Positions 18,855 to 26,693 of a stretch of 42,007 nucleotides of DNA are shown here, piece by piece (position 1 is the stretch's first letter; each line of letters starts with the position of its first letter). The notes under the pieces are model-generated. The model was not told where the DNA came from. It saw nothing but the letters and a program-made list of their open reading frames with translations, and made no database searches. The translations under genes and the position numbers were made by a program. The DNA is from Psychrobacter immobilis (lineage in GTDB: Bacteria; Pseudomonadota; Gammaproteobacteria; Pseudomonadales; Moraxellaceae): positions 1-42,007 of the forward strand of contig NZ_CAJHAD010000023.1 in NCBI RefSeq assembly GCF_904846285.1, written 5' to 3'.

Positions 18855-19310
18855 TGAACCGCCCCGGTATTGTCGGAGACTTAACATTCTGAGAGAATAC
18901 GACAATGAAAAGACAAACCTACACTCCTGAGATTAAAGAACGCGCCGTTCGTATGCTGATAGGGGCGTCGAGCGCCTATTAGGAAATTACCATTGTAGAA
19001 AAGATACCGAGAAACGTAAGTTTATCGTTATCTTTTCTACAATCTGGACATAGCTATTCTGCAAACAACTTACAGCTAAGTGCTCTCGTCAGCTGATAGA
19101 TGTTATAGCTAAAGAAGTGAGTTTATACTCACATACTCACATACTCACATACTCACATACTCACATACTCACATACTCACATACTCACATACTCACATAC
19201 TCACAATAATTTTGAAAGTTTGTAATAATATTTGTCAAATGAAAGTTGTGAATCGCTACGCCTGTGCCTGACTCAAGCAAATTAGCCTCCGATATAGTCG
19301 GGGCGGTTCA
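18855..19310 (+). mobile_element. IS3-derived chimeric element, copy 1
   Basis: The element is bounded by IS3-type ends: TGAACCGCCCCGGTATTGTC at the left and GATATAGTCGGGGCGGTTCA at the right. After the left end, ATG 18904 starts an OrfA (MKRQTYTPEIKERAVRML) that stops after 25 codons. The transposase body is replaced by a non-coding insert with a long hairpin (TTGTAGAAAAGATA / TATCTTTTCTACAA) and an 8-bp satellite. A second copy of the left half and insert lies inverted at 38856-39183, so this composite, not just the IS, has been duplicated. Confidence 0.8.
19127..19205 (+). repeat. 8-bp tandem repeat, about 9.9 units
   Basis: The unit ACTCACAT is repeated without error nine times plus seven bases. 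The same unit on the opposite strand occurs seven times at 38856-38911, where four units carry one change. The copy number difference suggests slippage. Confidence 0.95.
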
Positions 19311-19415
19311 CAACCAAAAACTTGGTAACCCGCCACCTCAGTTTAAATTGCTTGTTTCAAGTTAAGAGTAGGGTATATAACAATAAAAATAAGAGTGTTA
19401 TAGCTCTCATTTTTG

Positions 19416-19456
19416 ACTTAGAATAAGGTGCGTATGATGTTAGACATTACATCATA
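19416..19456 (+). promoter_or_regulatory. Dyad upstream of the MTHFR-like gene; weak dif-like sequence
   Basis: TATGATGT (19433-19440) and ACATCATA (19449-19456) form a perfect 8-bp dyad with an 8-nt spacer, 40-60 bp before the gene. It could be an operator or a transcript hairpin. The preceding ACTTAGAATAA-GGTGCG resembles a XerC arm and spacer of a plasmid dif (pdif) site, but the XerD arm does not match well. Confidence 0.4.
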
Positions 19457-19493
19457 TTTTTTATTTTGAACTCTCAATCATTCGTAGTAACTT

Positions 19494-20888
19494 ATGGCCG
19501 ACCTTGTGCATTATTTTTCACAAAATAAATTTTGTGTTTTGATCGAATATCTAACATCTATACCAAATAAGTTTGCTGTCAAAACTATGCTTACAGATTT
19601 TCCAGCATTGATGACTTTAGCAGATCGAGTACATTCAGATCAAGATATGAGTCCACTTGATGCAAGTTTTTTTTATCCAGCAGGAATTGATAAAGTATTG
19701 CACTTTGCAGGTAAAGATAGAGATATACAGGATTTTTACAAATTTTTAGATCAAGCAAATTCTGCCAATATTCAAAACTTACTTTTACTTACTGGTGATA
19801 AATTAAAAAATCATGTTGATGAAGACTCGTATCTGAAGCGTACACGTTATTTAGAGTCTGTAAATGCGGTAATGACTGCCAAACAACATGGTGGATTTAA
19901 TATCGGAGTCGCATTCAATCCATTTAAATATAATGAAGCTGAACATGATGCTCAATATTTTAAACTTCATAAAAAAATACATGCTGGTGCAGATTTTATC
20001 ATCACACAATTAGGCTATGACATTGACGCCTTAAAGCATTGCAAAAAAATTATGCATGAAAATGGCTATACACAAAAAATTTTAGCCTGTGTCATGCCGC
20101 TAAATCTGGGACGTGCAAACTTTATGTTAAAACATAAAGTTGCTGGAATTGTTATTACTCCACATATGGTAAAAGTATTGGAAGATGAGAAAAAATCTGG
20201 GAAAAATGAGTACGCTTATAGACGTTGTGCATTACAAATTTTAATTTGTAAACAACTTGGTTTCGCAGGTATTCACCTATCTGCTTGCCATAATCCTGAT
20301 GAACAATTGTTACTTGAACATTGGATTAATGCGTATCGTCATCTGGATTTAAATGCACTTGAATTATTATGGAATTCATTATGGCAAGTTAAAACAGGAA
20401 AAGAATTTATACCTGATTTTTCATATTCTTCGAAACAACCGTCAATAGGACAATTAATCAAATATCATCATTTACACATGATGCATAACACATTTTTTGA
20501 TGCAAAACTTGCTAGATCATTTGGTCGCTTTATTTTTAAAGCTTCTTTTTGGGAAAAACAGTCTACTACCAAAGCTTTGTTAAAAACAGAATGGCTAAGT
20601 AAGCACGCTGTTTTAGGTTGTGAGAGTTGTGGGCAATGTCGTTTGGGAGAAACAATATATATTTGTCCAGAAACCTGCCCCAAAGGTTTGTCCAATGGTC
20701 CATGTGGTGGAACCACATTGGATTACTGTGAGTTCGGTGATCGAGAATGTATTCATTCAGTCAAAGCTAGGCTTGCTAAAGTTGTGGGGCAAACGCATAT
20801 TTTAAAAGAAAAACTGATTCCAACAGTTCCTATTACAATACGTGGAACTAGCTCTTGGAAAAACTGGTATTTAAAGACAAAAGCTTAA
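19494..20888 (+). CDS. Methylenetetrahydrofolate reductase-like protein with Cys-rich C-terminal domain
   Basis: 464 residues. The N-terminal 300 residues resemble the TIM-barrel of [17 protein letters not shown] at the start, [25 protein letters not shown] and [12 protein letters not shown]. The C-terminal part carries the MTHFR_C cysteine cluster ([20 protein letters not shown], then [21 protein letters not shown]), which probably binds a metal or Fe-S cluster. Such fusion proteins are not standard MetF and their reaction is not firmly known. The gene is AT-rich and ends 4 bp inside the convergent queH gene. The start is uncertain because no good Shine-Dalgarno sequence precedes ATG 19494. 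Confidence 0.85.
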   Translation: MADLVHYFSQNKFCVLIEYLTSIPNKFAVKTMLTDFPALMTLADRVHSDQDMSPLDASFFYPAGIDKVLHFAGKDRDIQDFYKFLDQANSANIQNLLLLTGDKLKNHVDEDSYLKRTRYLESVNAVMTAKQHGGFNIGVAFNPFKYNEAEHDAQYFKLHKKIHAGADFIITQLGYDIDALKHCKKIMHENGYTQKILACVMPLNLGRANFMLKHKVAGIVITPHMVKVLEDEKKSGKNEYAYRRCALQILICKQLGFAGIHLSACHNPDEQLLLEHWINAYRHLDLNALELLWNSLWQVKTGKEFIPDFSYSSKQPSIGQLIKYHHLHMMHNTFFDAKLARSFGRFIFKASFWEKQSTTKALLKTEWLSKHAVLGCESCGQCRLGETIYICPETCPKGLSNGPCGGTTLDYCEFGDRECIHSVKARLAKVVGQTHILKEKLIPTVPITIRGTSSWKNWYLKTKA

Positions 20889-21553
20889 CTTTTTTCATCC
20901 ATCACATTTGAATAAAACTTCACACCAAGTTTAATTCGCTCACGATCATTTTTCATCCGCCATCTATTGGTATCTCTTAGTGAATAGACACACCCACAAT
21001 ATTCTTGCTGATAGAACTCTTCTTTCTTACTAATTTCAAGCATACGAACAGCACCGCCATGTTTGCGCCAATTGTAATCCCAATACGTAATGCCATCATA
21101 GTGAGATGCAGATTGATGACCACAATCATTGATCTGTTGCATATTTTTCCAACGTGAAATACCTAATGAACTGCTGATAAGGCTAAAGCCATTTTCCTTT
21201 GCATATAAAGCAGTACGTTCAAAACGCATATCAAAACACATGGTACAACGAATGCCTTTTTCAGGTTCATTTTCCATACCTTTGGCTCGTTCAAACCAAT
21301 TATCTATATCATAATCACAGTCAATAAAAGGTATATTGTGTTTCTTTGCAAAACGAATGTTTTCTTCTTTACGAATCTCATATTCTTTGATTGGGTGAAT
21401 ATTAGGGTTATAAAAAAATATAGAAAAATCTATTCCAGATTGAATTAGCGTTTCCATCACTTCTCCTGAACACGGGGCGCAGCAAGAATGTAATAAAAGT
21501 TTTTTATGATCATTGGGAAGAGTTAGTTTTTGACGTTGTAATTTGTTAGACAT
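20885..21553 (-). CDS. queH: Epoxyqueuosine reductase QueH
   Basis: 222 residues of the QueH family, which reduces epoxyqueuosine to queuosine at tRNA position 34 and is unrelated to QueG. The cysteines expected to hold the Fe-S cluster and nearby metal are present: [10 protein letters not shown] (Cys24, Cys25, Cys28), [14 protein letters not shown] and [27 protein letters not shown] is also typical. The length fits the family. The gene is convergent with the MTHFR-like gene, overlapping by 4 bp. A plasmid copy may replace or supplement the chromosomal queuosine pathway. Confidence 0.93.
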   Translation of the reverse strand: MSNKLQRQKLTLPNDHKKLLLHSCCAPCSGEVMETLIQSGIDFSIFFYNPNIHPIKEYEIRKEENIRFAKKHNIPFIDCDYDIDNWFERAKGMENEPEKGIRCTMCFDMRFERTALYAKENGFSLISSSLGISRWKNMQQINDCGHQSASHYDGITYWDYNWRKHGGAVRMLEISKKEEFYQQEYCGCVYSLRDTNRWRMKNDRERIKLGVKFYSNVMDEKS

Positions 21554-21564
21554 AGTCTTTTGAT

Positions 21565-21708
21565 GTGAGAGTTAAACTTTATATTCTACTTAAACTAAAT
21601 ACTATCGGCAAGCTTGATTACTGGTCTTATGAGGATTATGGCGCTCTAGTTTTTGATAACGATAAACTGGTTAAAATACATGCAAATACTATTACTAGTC
21701 GTCAATAG
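21565..21708 (+). pseudogene. C-terminal fragment of an unrecognised gene
   Basis: A 47-codon open stretch reads LNTIGKLDYWSYEDYGALVF, DNDKLVKIHANTITSRQ and ends in TAG. It looks protein-like, with the pattern of a small repeat-type periplasmic or lipoprotein domain, but it has no convincing start and lies between queH and a resolvase module. It is most likely the tail of a gene cut by rearrangement. Confidence 0.4.
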
Positions 21709-21781
21709 TAGGTTAAACCCCACTGGAGTCACCCTTTAGGGTCTCCAAACATATTTATAGACCATCTAAAACAGCCTAGTA

Positions 21782-22378
21782 TTAACGAACTGCTTTTTTC
21801 AACACTCGATAAACGGTAGCTACCCCAACACCAACCGCCTTAGCGATTTCCTCTTTTGTCATATTGTTTTGACTGGCCAATTCTCTAATACGATTGTGTT
21901 TAGTTGTATTAGGCTTCTTACCGGCGGGCTTATAGCCACTGTTAGCCAATCCCTGCTTGATACGCTCTCTACGCTTGTCATTATCAAGCTTTGCCATCGT
22001 TGCTAACAAGTCGATCAGCATATGGTTAATCACTGTTAGGATCTCACCTGTCATGCCCTTACTTACCGTATGCGTCGTTGGTAGATCAGCCACCACCAAT
22101 CGTAAGCCCTTGTCTTTTATACGCTGCTTTAAGATCGCAAAATCATCTTGAGATAGCCGGCTTAATCTATCCACGCTTTCAACCAGCAGAATATCGCCTT
22201 CTTCAGCATCATTGAGTAACAGAGTGAGTGCTGGTCTATCAAGCTTAGTACCACTGAAATGCTCTACGTACTCAACATGGTTATCATCATAGCTTTGGCT
22301 AAAGCTAATCAAGTCAGACAAGGCTCTCTTAGCGTCTTGATCCTTAGTACTGGCTCTCACATAAATACGAACGGTCAT
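21782..22378 (-). CDS. Serine resolvase/invertase, complete
   Basis: 198-residue small serine recombinase of the Tn3-resolvase/Hin family. The N-terminal catalytic domain starts VRIYVRASTKDQD with nucleophile Ser10. DRLSRLSQDDF carries catalytic Arg residues, followed by the long E helix (LIDLLATMAKLDNDKRRERI). The C-terminal helix-turn-helix is TKEEIAKAVGVGVATVYRVL at about 170-192. It probably acts in plasmid dimer resolution or moves with a transposon. The upstream 300 bp contain candidate res dyads. A second copy, lacking the HTH, lies inverted at 11870-12343. Confidence 0.92.
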   Translation of the reverse strand: MTVRIYVRASTKDQDAKRALSDLISFSQSYDDNHVEYVEHFSGTKLDRPALTLLLNDAEEGDILLVESVDRLSRLSQDDFAILKQRIKDKGLRLVVADLPTTHTVSKGMTGEILTVINHMLIDLLATMAKLDNDKRRERIKQGLANSGYKPAGKKPNTTKHNRIRELASQNNMTKEEIAKAVGVGVATVYRVLKKAVR

Positions 22379-22687
22379 AACACCACCTCTATTACTTAGA
22401 CTTAATAATTAATGTTTATTGATAATAGCCAGATATTACTATCATTTAATAATAGAAACAAGTCTAATGATAGATAGATTATCGTTTAGGGGTTTTATGT
22501 TTTATGTTTTATGTTTTATGTTTTATGTTTTATGTTTTAGGTATAGGCTAATGATAGGAAAAAAGCACAGCAGCCAGTCTTATAATTCAAAAGTCTGTTA
22601 TAGATGGTTCCATGCTAACAGTCTGCTTTAAGTAGTCTGTTAATAGGTTTGAAAGGTAAAATAACTGGTTTCCTTGGGGTATACCTA
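21948..22687 (-). repeat. Inverted 0.7-kb duplication, copy 2
   Basis: This is the counterpart of 11594-12300 in inverted orientation, covering the first 143 codons of the resolvase and about 300 bp upstream. It is longer than copy 1 mainly because of the 7-bp repeat array at 22493-22541. Together the two copies flank 9.6 kb. Confidence 0.9.
22493..22541 (+). repeat. 7-bp tandem repeat in the resolvase upstream region
   Basis: TTTTATG is repeated six times (22493-22534), then TTTTAGG once. The matching place in copy 1 (about 11740-11760) has only one degenerate unit, so the array expanded after the duplication, or contracted in the other copy. Confidence 0.92.
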
Positions 22688-22738
22688 GCGGAACTACCTC
22701 AAATACATCTAAAGTCATTTATCATAATTTAACTAACA

Positions 22739-23296
22739 CTAATTCTTGTCTTCAATCCATTCTTTTTGAGTTATTTTGTATAGTACGTATTCGGCAAGTG
22801 GGTCTGCTACTTCAAAAGCAGGGTGGTGGAAGTCTTTTTTCGTATTCTTCATCTTAAGGCGTTGCATGACTAGTTGTGAACGTTTATTTATCTTTGAAGT
22901 GAACGATACTACCTCATTAAGTTCTAGCTCTTCGAAAGCAAATTTTAAAGCAGCATTTGCCGCTTCCGTTGCGTAGCCATAGCCCCAGAACTCTTTATCT
23001 AATCTCCAACCTATTTCAATGCAAGGGTTGAATGGGAAATCATATTGCGGTTGATGTAAGCCTACAAATCCTATGAAAGCACCACTATCTTTTAGGCTTA
23101 CTGCCCAAATTCCCCAGCCTCTTTCTTCTATAAGCGATTGGCATTTTGAGGCCATGGCATCACTTTCTTCTTTTGATAGTAGCTTAGGGAAATACTCCAT
23201 TACGTCCTTATCCGAATTCATTTTAGAAAATGGCTCTAAGTCCATCTTCTGCCATTGTCTTAAATAAAGGCGGTTTGTTTCTATTTTTTTTGGCAT
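22739..23296 (-). CDS. GNAT-family N-acetyltransferase (RimJ/RimL type)
   Basis: 185 residues. It begins IETNRLYLRQWQKMDLEPFS, the usual strand 1 and helix 1 of the RimJ/RimL group. It contains FIGFVGLH and EIGWRLDKEFWGYGYATEAA, with the acetyl-CoA pyrophosphate loop WGYGYA, then VVSFTSKINKRSQLVMQRLK, typical of helix 4. Substrates of this group include ribosomal protein N-termini, aminoacyl conjugates and some drugs; the one here is unknown. It stands alone between repeats. Confidence 0.9.
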   Translation of the reverse strand: MPKKIETNRLYLRQWQKMDLEPFSKMNSDKDVMEYFPKLLSKEESDAMASKCQSLIEERGWGIWAVSLKDSGAFIGFVGLHQPQYDFPFNPCIEIGWRLDKEFWGYGYATEAANAALKFAFEELELNEVVSFTSKINKRSQLVMQRLKMKNTKKDFHHPAFEVADPLAEYVLYKITQKEWIEDKN

Positions 23297-23337
23297 ATCT
23301 ACTCTACGTTCTTCTAGAAGTTATTTATAGGAATAAA

Positions 23338-23425
23338 GGCTGTTCCCTAGTGAGGACTTGAAACTTGGGCTGTAGAATGATGGTTTCAGGGCTTTAACTC
23401 GCTGAGATAGCCACAGTGTATTACC
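23338..23425 (+). repeat. Dispersed repeat, copy B
   Basis: TTCCCTAGTGAGGACTTGAA is followed by the GGGCTGTAG and TTTAACTCGCTGA-ATAGCCACAGTG cores, matching copy A at 373-480 in order and spacing. It leads directly into the large hairpin at 23431. Confidence 0.6.
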
Positions 23426-23430
23426 ATACA

Positions 23431-23483
23431 TACTCTATTCATGATCGGTGCGTGTATAGCGCACCGAACATGAATAGAGTATA
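23431..23483. terminator. Long hairpin with TGTATAG loop
   Basis: Arms 23431-23453 and 23461-23483 pair over 22 positions with a single A-A mismatch (ATACTCTATTCATG, then TCGGTGCG) around the loop TGTATAG. There is no T run, so it may be a REP-like element or IS relic and not a simple terminator. A shorter hairpin with the same loop lies at 24679-24707. Confidence 0.7.
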
Positions 23484-23608
23484 CCTATAAGGGACCACTC
23501 AGGCCCTCTCACTGGTTTGGTTTCCTATATAAGGATCTAACGTGTTCCAACAATAGTAAAAATTGTTAATTTATATTTTTATGTTAGGTGATAGGGGTTA
23601 ATAGCTTT

Positions 23609-23959
23609 ATGAGAGATGAATTAGAAAATACTAAGTCCACACAGAAAAACTCAATTCATAGAAAAATTGGTTTAGGCATTTATATCATATTTGCTGTGAT
23701 CTATTATTTTTTTATGAAAGACATGTTTCTTGATGGAACTTTCTTCCTTATAGTAGGTATAGCGCTTCTTTTAATTATTATATTTAAATTCTTTAAAGAC
23801 CATACTTACGATTTTCAGGTTATAGCAGTTTGTATGTATTTTATTATATTTGGTTCAGTTCATATTCTGCAATTGAGTCCATTAATTTTAGGTGTAGCTG
23901 GCATTGTCTTAGTGATAGTTACGATATTTCCACACTCAAGGTCAGTTAAAAAAGGTTAG
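23609..23959 (+). CDS. Small four-helix membrane protein, hypothetical
   Basis: 116 residues from ATG 23609; a GTG at 23588 is an alternative start. A polar 22-residue lead (MRDELENTKSTQKNSIHRKI) is followed by four hydrophobic segments at about 23-40, 46-64, 70-88 and 90-108. I recognise no family. It is 33 bp upstream of the Sel1-repeat lipoprotein on the same strand, so the two may be coexpressed. Confidence 0.65.
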   Translation: MRDELENTKSTQKNSIHRKIGLGIYIIFAVIYYFFMKDMFLDGTFFLIVGIALLLIIIFKFFKDHTYDFQVIAVCMYFIIFGSVHILQLSPLILGVAGIVLVIVTIFPHSRSVKKG

Positions 23960-23992
23960 TGTTACCTTGATTAACTAAAAGGACAAGCAGTC

Positions 23993-24631
23993 ATGAAAAA
24001 GAGACTAGCAGTATTTTTGCTGACGTGTATTATGCTGACAGGGTGTACTAAAGTTATTGATACTCAGAGGGAGAGCACTCAAAACAATGTTCCAACCGTA
24101 AAATCTGATGTTGAGAAGGATTTTGAAAATCTCACATTACAAGCTAATCTAGGAGATGCTTCAAGCCAAGCGGAATTAGGGCTTATATACTACTATGGTA
24201 GAGGCGTTCCTCAAGATTATTCAAAAGCATTTTATTGGTTACAACAAGCAGCTAACCATGGACATAAAGAAATGCAGGGGATGCTGGCATTGATGTATGA
24301 GAAGGGTCAAGGCGTAGATCAAAACGATGCTAAAGCGTTTGAGTTATATCAAAACTTAGCCAATGACGGTATTGACTTATACCAATCAAAAATTGGAGAT
24401 ATGTACCTTAAAGGTAAAGGTACAACCCAAAGTGATACGAAGGCTTTTGAGTGGACGCGCAAGGCAGCTTTGCAGGATCTTCCAATGGCTCAATCAGGGC
24501 TGGCAGTATTCTATGAGAAGGGTATCAATATACAGCAGGATAAAAACAAAGCGCTAGAATGGTATCAAAAGTCTTGCAGCAATGGATATCCGTTTGCCTG
24601 TGCTGAGTATCGAAGACTTTATCAAAAATAG
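23993..24631 (+). CDS. Sel1-repeat lipoprotein
   Basis: 212 residues. A lipoprotein signal peptide (MKKRLAVFLLTCIMLTGC, lipobox LTGC, lipidated Cys18) is followed by a linker and about four Sel1/TPR-like repeats of 36 residues, e.g. ASSQAELGLIYYYGRGVPQD, YSKAFYWLQQAANHGHKEMQ, GMLALMYEKGQGVDQND. Such alpha-solenoid proteins mediate protein-protein contacts in the periplasm. The partner is unknown. AAAGGA precedes the ATG. It may be cotranscribed with the small membrane protein upstream. Confidence 0.88.
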   Translation: MKKRLAVFLLTCIMLTGCTKVIDTQRESTQNNVPTVKSDVEKDFENLTLQANLGDASSQAELGLIYYYGRGVPQDYSKAFYWLQQAANHGHKEMQGMLALMYEKGQGVDQNDAKAFELYQNLANDGIDLYQSKIGDMYLKGKGTTQSDTKAFEWTRKAALQDLPMAQSGLAVFYEKGINIQQDKNKALEWYQKSCSNGYPFACAEYRRLYQK

Positions 24632-24678
24632 ATATCTGAAATCTAAATACCTCCTCAAAAATTAGGGTTATAACCTAC

Positions 24679-24707
24679 AGTTCGATGTCTGTATAGCGCA
24701 TCGAACT
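24679..24707. terminator. Hairpin with TGTATAG loop, second copy
   Basis: AGTTCGATG and CATCGAACT pair around a loop containing TGTATAG, the same loop as at 23454-23460. It lies between the convergent Sel1 and PH-like genes, where a bidirectional terminator would be expected, but there is no T run. Confidence 0.6.
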
Positions 24708-24712
24708 ATCGG

Positions 24713-25165
24713 CTATCTCTTTATCAGCCCATTATTATCATCGGTTTTTAATGCTGGTACACGTTCTTGTATTGCATGATAGAACCTATCTTTGTCTTTT
24801 GGTGATATCACTATGCTACCACCTTCATATCTTATCTCAATCCTATCTAAAGACAGTGCTGGAGCAGATAAAGTACTGCTGGTAGGAGTGATATGGGTAA
24901 TGTCTTCTAACGAGATACTCTGAGTAGAAAAACCATTTTTCACTAACAATGTGTCAGCTGTCAAAGTGTACTTTATATTAAAAAACAGTACCAATAGCAG
25001 TAACGCAGTTGGTATGGTAAAAAGGCTTATAAATATTATTCTTTTAATAGAACTATTGTTGTACATCCATTCCCATACAGGCACCAAAACGAGTAGTAAG
25101 CTAGAACCCAATATTAAAAACGCCAACCAAAAATCAATCTTTGATGTAAATATAGTATTTATCAT
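24713..25165 (-). CDS. Membrane-anchored PH-like domain protein
   Basis: 150 residues with two hydrophobic segments (about 11-33 and 40-64), then a C-terminal strand-rich domain: YTLTADTLLVKNGF, SISLEDITHITPTS, LSLDRIEIRYEGGSIVISPK, DKDRFYHAIQERVP. This is the pattern of bacterial PH-like (YyaB-type) domains, where ISPKDKxxF is a recurrent motif. The function of the family is unknown. It is convergent with the Sel1 gene. Confidence 0.75.
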   Translation of the reverse strand: MINTIFTSKIDFWLAFLILGSSLLLVLVPVWEWMYNNSSIKRIIFISLFTIPTALLLLVLFFNIKYTLTADTLLVKNGFSTQSISLEDITHITPTSSTLSAPALSLDRIEIRYEGGSIVISPKDKDRFYHAIQERVPALKTDDNNGLIKR

Positions 25166-25216
25166 AATTTGTTAGCAGAGCGCCTTTAGTTAATATTTAT
25201 ATTAGAATAGCTCAGT

Positions 25217-25315
25217 TCATGTACACCACCAAGTACACTGTCATAATCTTGATGGCTGTATCTACTATCGTATATAGCCCACAGCCTAGTGTTCAAGTCC
25301 TCACTAGGGAACCGA
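25217..25315 (-). repeat. Dispersed repeat, copy C (inverted)
   Basis: The reverse complement contains TTCGGTTCCCTAGTGAGGAC and GGCTGTGGGC and, about 60 bp further on, a TACTTGGTGGTGTAC-type end, matching copy A (CACTTCATGGTGTAC). It lies immediately before an IS3 remnant. Confidence 0.6.
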
Positions 25316-25356
25316 ATCAGTGAAAGTACCTAATTAGTTCCTTATGGATATACTGC

Positions 25357-25714
25357 GTTTATTATAGATGTGTTTGTCCGTAGTATTGTTGGCTGGAAGG
25401 TGTCTAATCGTATGAACATCGATATGGTGATGGCAGCGTTAAATCAAGCCATTGCAGACAGAAACAACCCAAAAGACGTTATTCATCGTAGTGATAGAGG
25501 CGTTCAGTATTTATCTATTCGTTATACTGATAAGATGGCTGATTCTGGCGTTATTACCTTTGTTGGAACGCGGGTAATTCATATGATAATGCATAGTACA
25601 ATTGGTTATGTATCACCTTTTGAGTTTGAAAAGCAATATTATGATCGTCTTAATGAGTCAGGCAAAGTTGCCTGACTCAAATAAAACGCTCTCCGATATA
25701 GTCGGGGCGGTTCA
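25357..25714 (+). pseudogene. IS3-family orfB fragment with right terminal repeat
   Basis: The frame encodes part of the DDE integrase domain: VFVRSIVGWKVSNRMNIDMV, then VIHRSDRGVQYLSIRYTDKM with the second catalytic Asp (HRSDRG), SGVITFVGT, and after a deletion the family's C-terminus SPFEFEKQYYDRLNESGK. The third catalytic residue region is deleted. The right end GATATAGTCGGGGCGGTTCA at 25695-25714 is identical to that of the element at 18855-19310. The N-terminal part and orfA are missing. Confidence 0.85.
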
Positions 25715-25734
25715 GATAGCCAACTGGTTTAATA

Positions 25735-25977
25735 TTATTCCGGTATATATGGGGTTAAAAAACGCACTAAGGCAGTGATTATTAAGAGTATTAGAAGAAG
25801 GTGTTGATATTTTATAAATCGTTCTGGGATAAATAAACACAGCACAGATACTATAAAAATTCCTATAATTTCAATCAAATTAGATAGACTTTGAGAGCCA
25901 AATCCTAGCCCAGTTAATACGACCCACAAAAATGATGGTAAGAATACTAGGCTAAATTTTTTCAATGGTTTATTCAT
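25735..25977 (-). CDS. Small membrane protein, hypothetical
   Basis: 80 residues with three hydrophobic segments (about 9-24, 33-50 and 57-74) and a basic start (MNKPLKK). No family recognised. It lies 16 bp downstream of the lipoprotein gene on the same strand, so the two are probably cotranscribed. Confidence 0.6.
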   Translation of the reverse strand: MNKPLKKFSLVFLPSFLWVVLTGLGFGSQSLSNLIEIIGIFIVSVLCLFIPERFIKYQHLLLILLIITALVRFLTPYIPE

Positions 25978-25993
25978 AGGTTAGGCTTATCTT

Positions 25994-26440
25994 CTATGTG
26001 GGCGCAATTTCTATTGCACCGGCAACGGCACAACCCTGATATACTTCGCCTGCGTAAGTTAATATTGCAGTAAGTTCATTTTGATAGCCATTGTCATCGA
26101 TACAAAGGTTATTTTTTATATTCACAACAATAGGCTGTCCATTGATAGTACTCGCGTATTCGACACCTTCAGTATTGACAGAACCAGAACCCACCACGAT
26201 AACTGTTGCTGTCGTTGGCTTTAAGAAATTCGCCTCTATACTTAGCTCATTTCCTTCAATCACTATTCGCCAAATTTTTTCTTTAGCGGTGTTTCCAAAA
26301 GCAGTAAATGCCGCTGACGCTACCGGCACTTCTATTGTAGGCTGCTTACTCAGATCCGTGGTGTCGGCACGATGGTTATTACAAGCCACTAGAGCTAAGC
26401 TGCCCGTTAAGCACATTGTCGTTAGAAGCAAAGAACGCAT
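25994..26440 (-). CDS. Lipoprotein, COG3650/HslJ-associated type
   Basis: 148 residues with a lipoprotein signal (MRSLLLTTMCLTGSLALVAC, lipobox LVAC, Cys20). The mature part includes FTAFGNTAKEKIWRIVIEGN and ELSIEAN near the start and CIDDNGYQNELTAILTYAGE plus VYQGCAVAG at the end. This resembles small lipoproteins with two conserved cysteines (here in LCIDDN and YQGCA) often annotated as membrane or HslJ-associated proteins of unknown function. It is probably the first gene of a two-gene unit with the small membrane protein that follows. Confidence 0.7.
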   Translation of the reverse strand: MRSLLLTTMCLTGSLALVACNNHRADTTDLSKQPTIEVPVASAAFTAFGNTAKEKIWRIVIEGNELSIEANFLKPTTATVIVVGSGSVNTEGVEYASTINGQPIVVNIKNNLCIDDNGYQNELTAILTYAGEVYQGCAVAGAIEIAPT

Positions 26441-26461
26441 AATTTTTCCTTTAAATATAAT

Positions 26462-26496
26462 AAGAGAACACCACTATTTAGCAGTGTTCTCTTTGT
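26462..26496. terminator. Hairpin between divergent genes
   Basis: AAGAGAACAC and GTGTTCTCTT pair, with inner ACT/AGT, around a short AT loop and a T-rich edge. It lies upstream of the minus-strand lipoprotein gene, about 230 bp before the plus-strand gene at 26694, an unusual place for a terminator; an operator or remnant is possible. Confidence 0.4.
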
Positions 26497-26693
26497 TTAC
26501 GTGATGAAATTCAGGTTTTTACTACCATAAGTAGGTTTACGGTAGAACTAGAAGTTAGGGTCGTTACAGGTGGCCTTATTCAGTAACTTACCAACGTACT
26601 CTCTATATTAGTAATACTAATATAACATATCTATAAAGGTTGACAGTGTGCGTTGAGATAAAATCGTTTTTTTACTGTTTGAGTGTTTAAAAT

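Noticed and set aside
19127..19205. Tandem 8-bp repeats considered as a CRISPR array.
   Set aside because: Units are contiguous without spacers and there are no cas genes.
24713..24800. Extension of the Sel1 gene or a tRNA in the region around 24650-24710.
   Set aside because: The hairpin has no cloverleaf, and the Sel1 frame stops cleanly at 24631.
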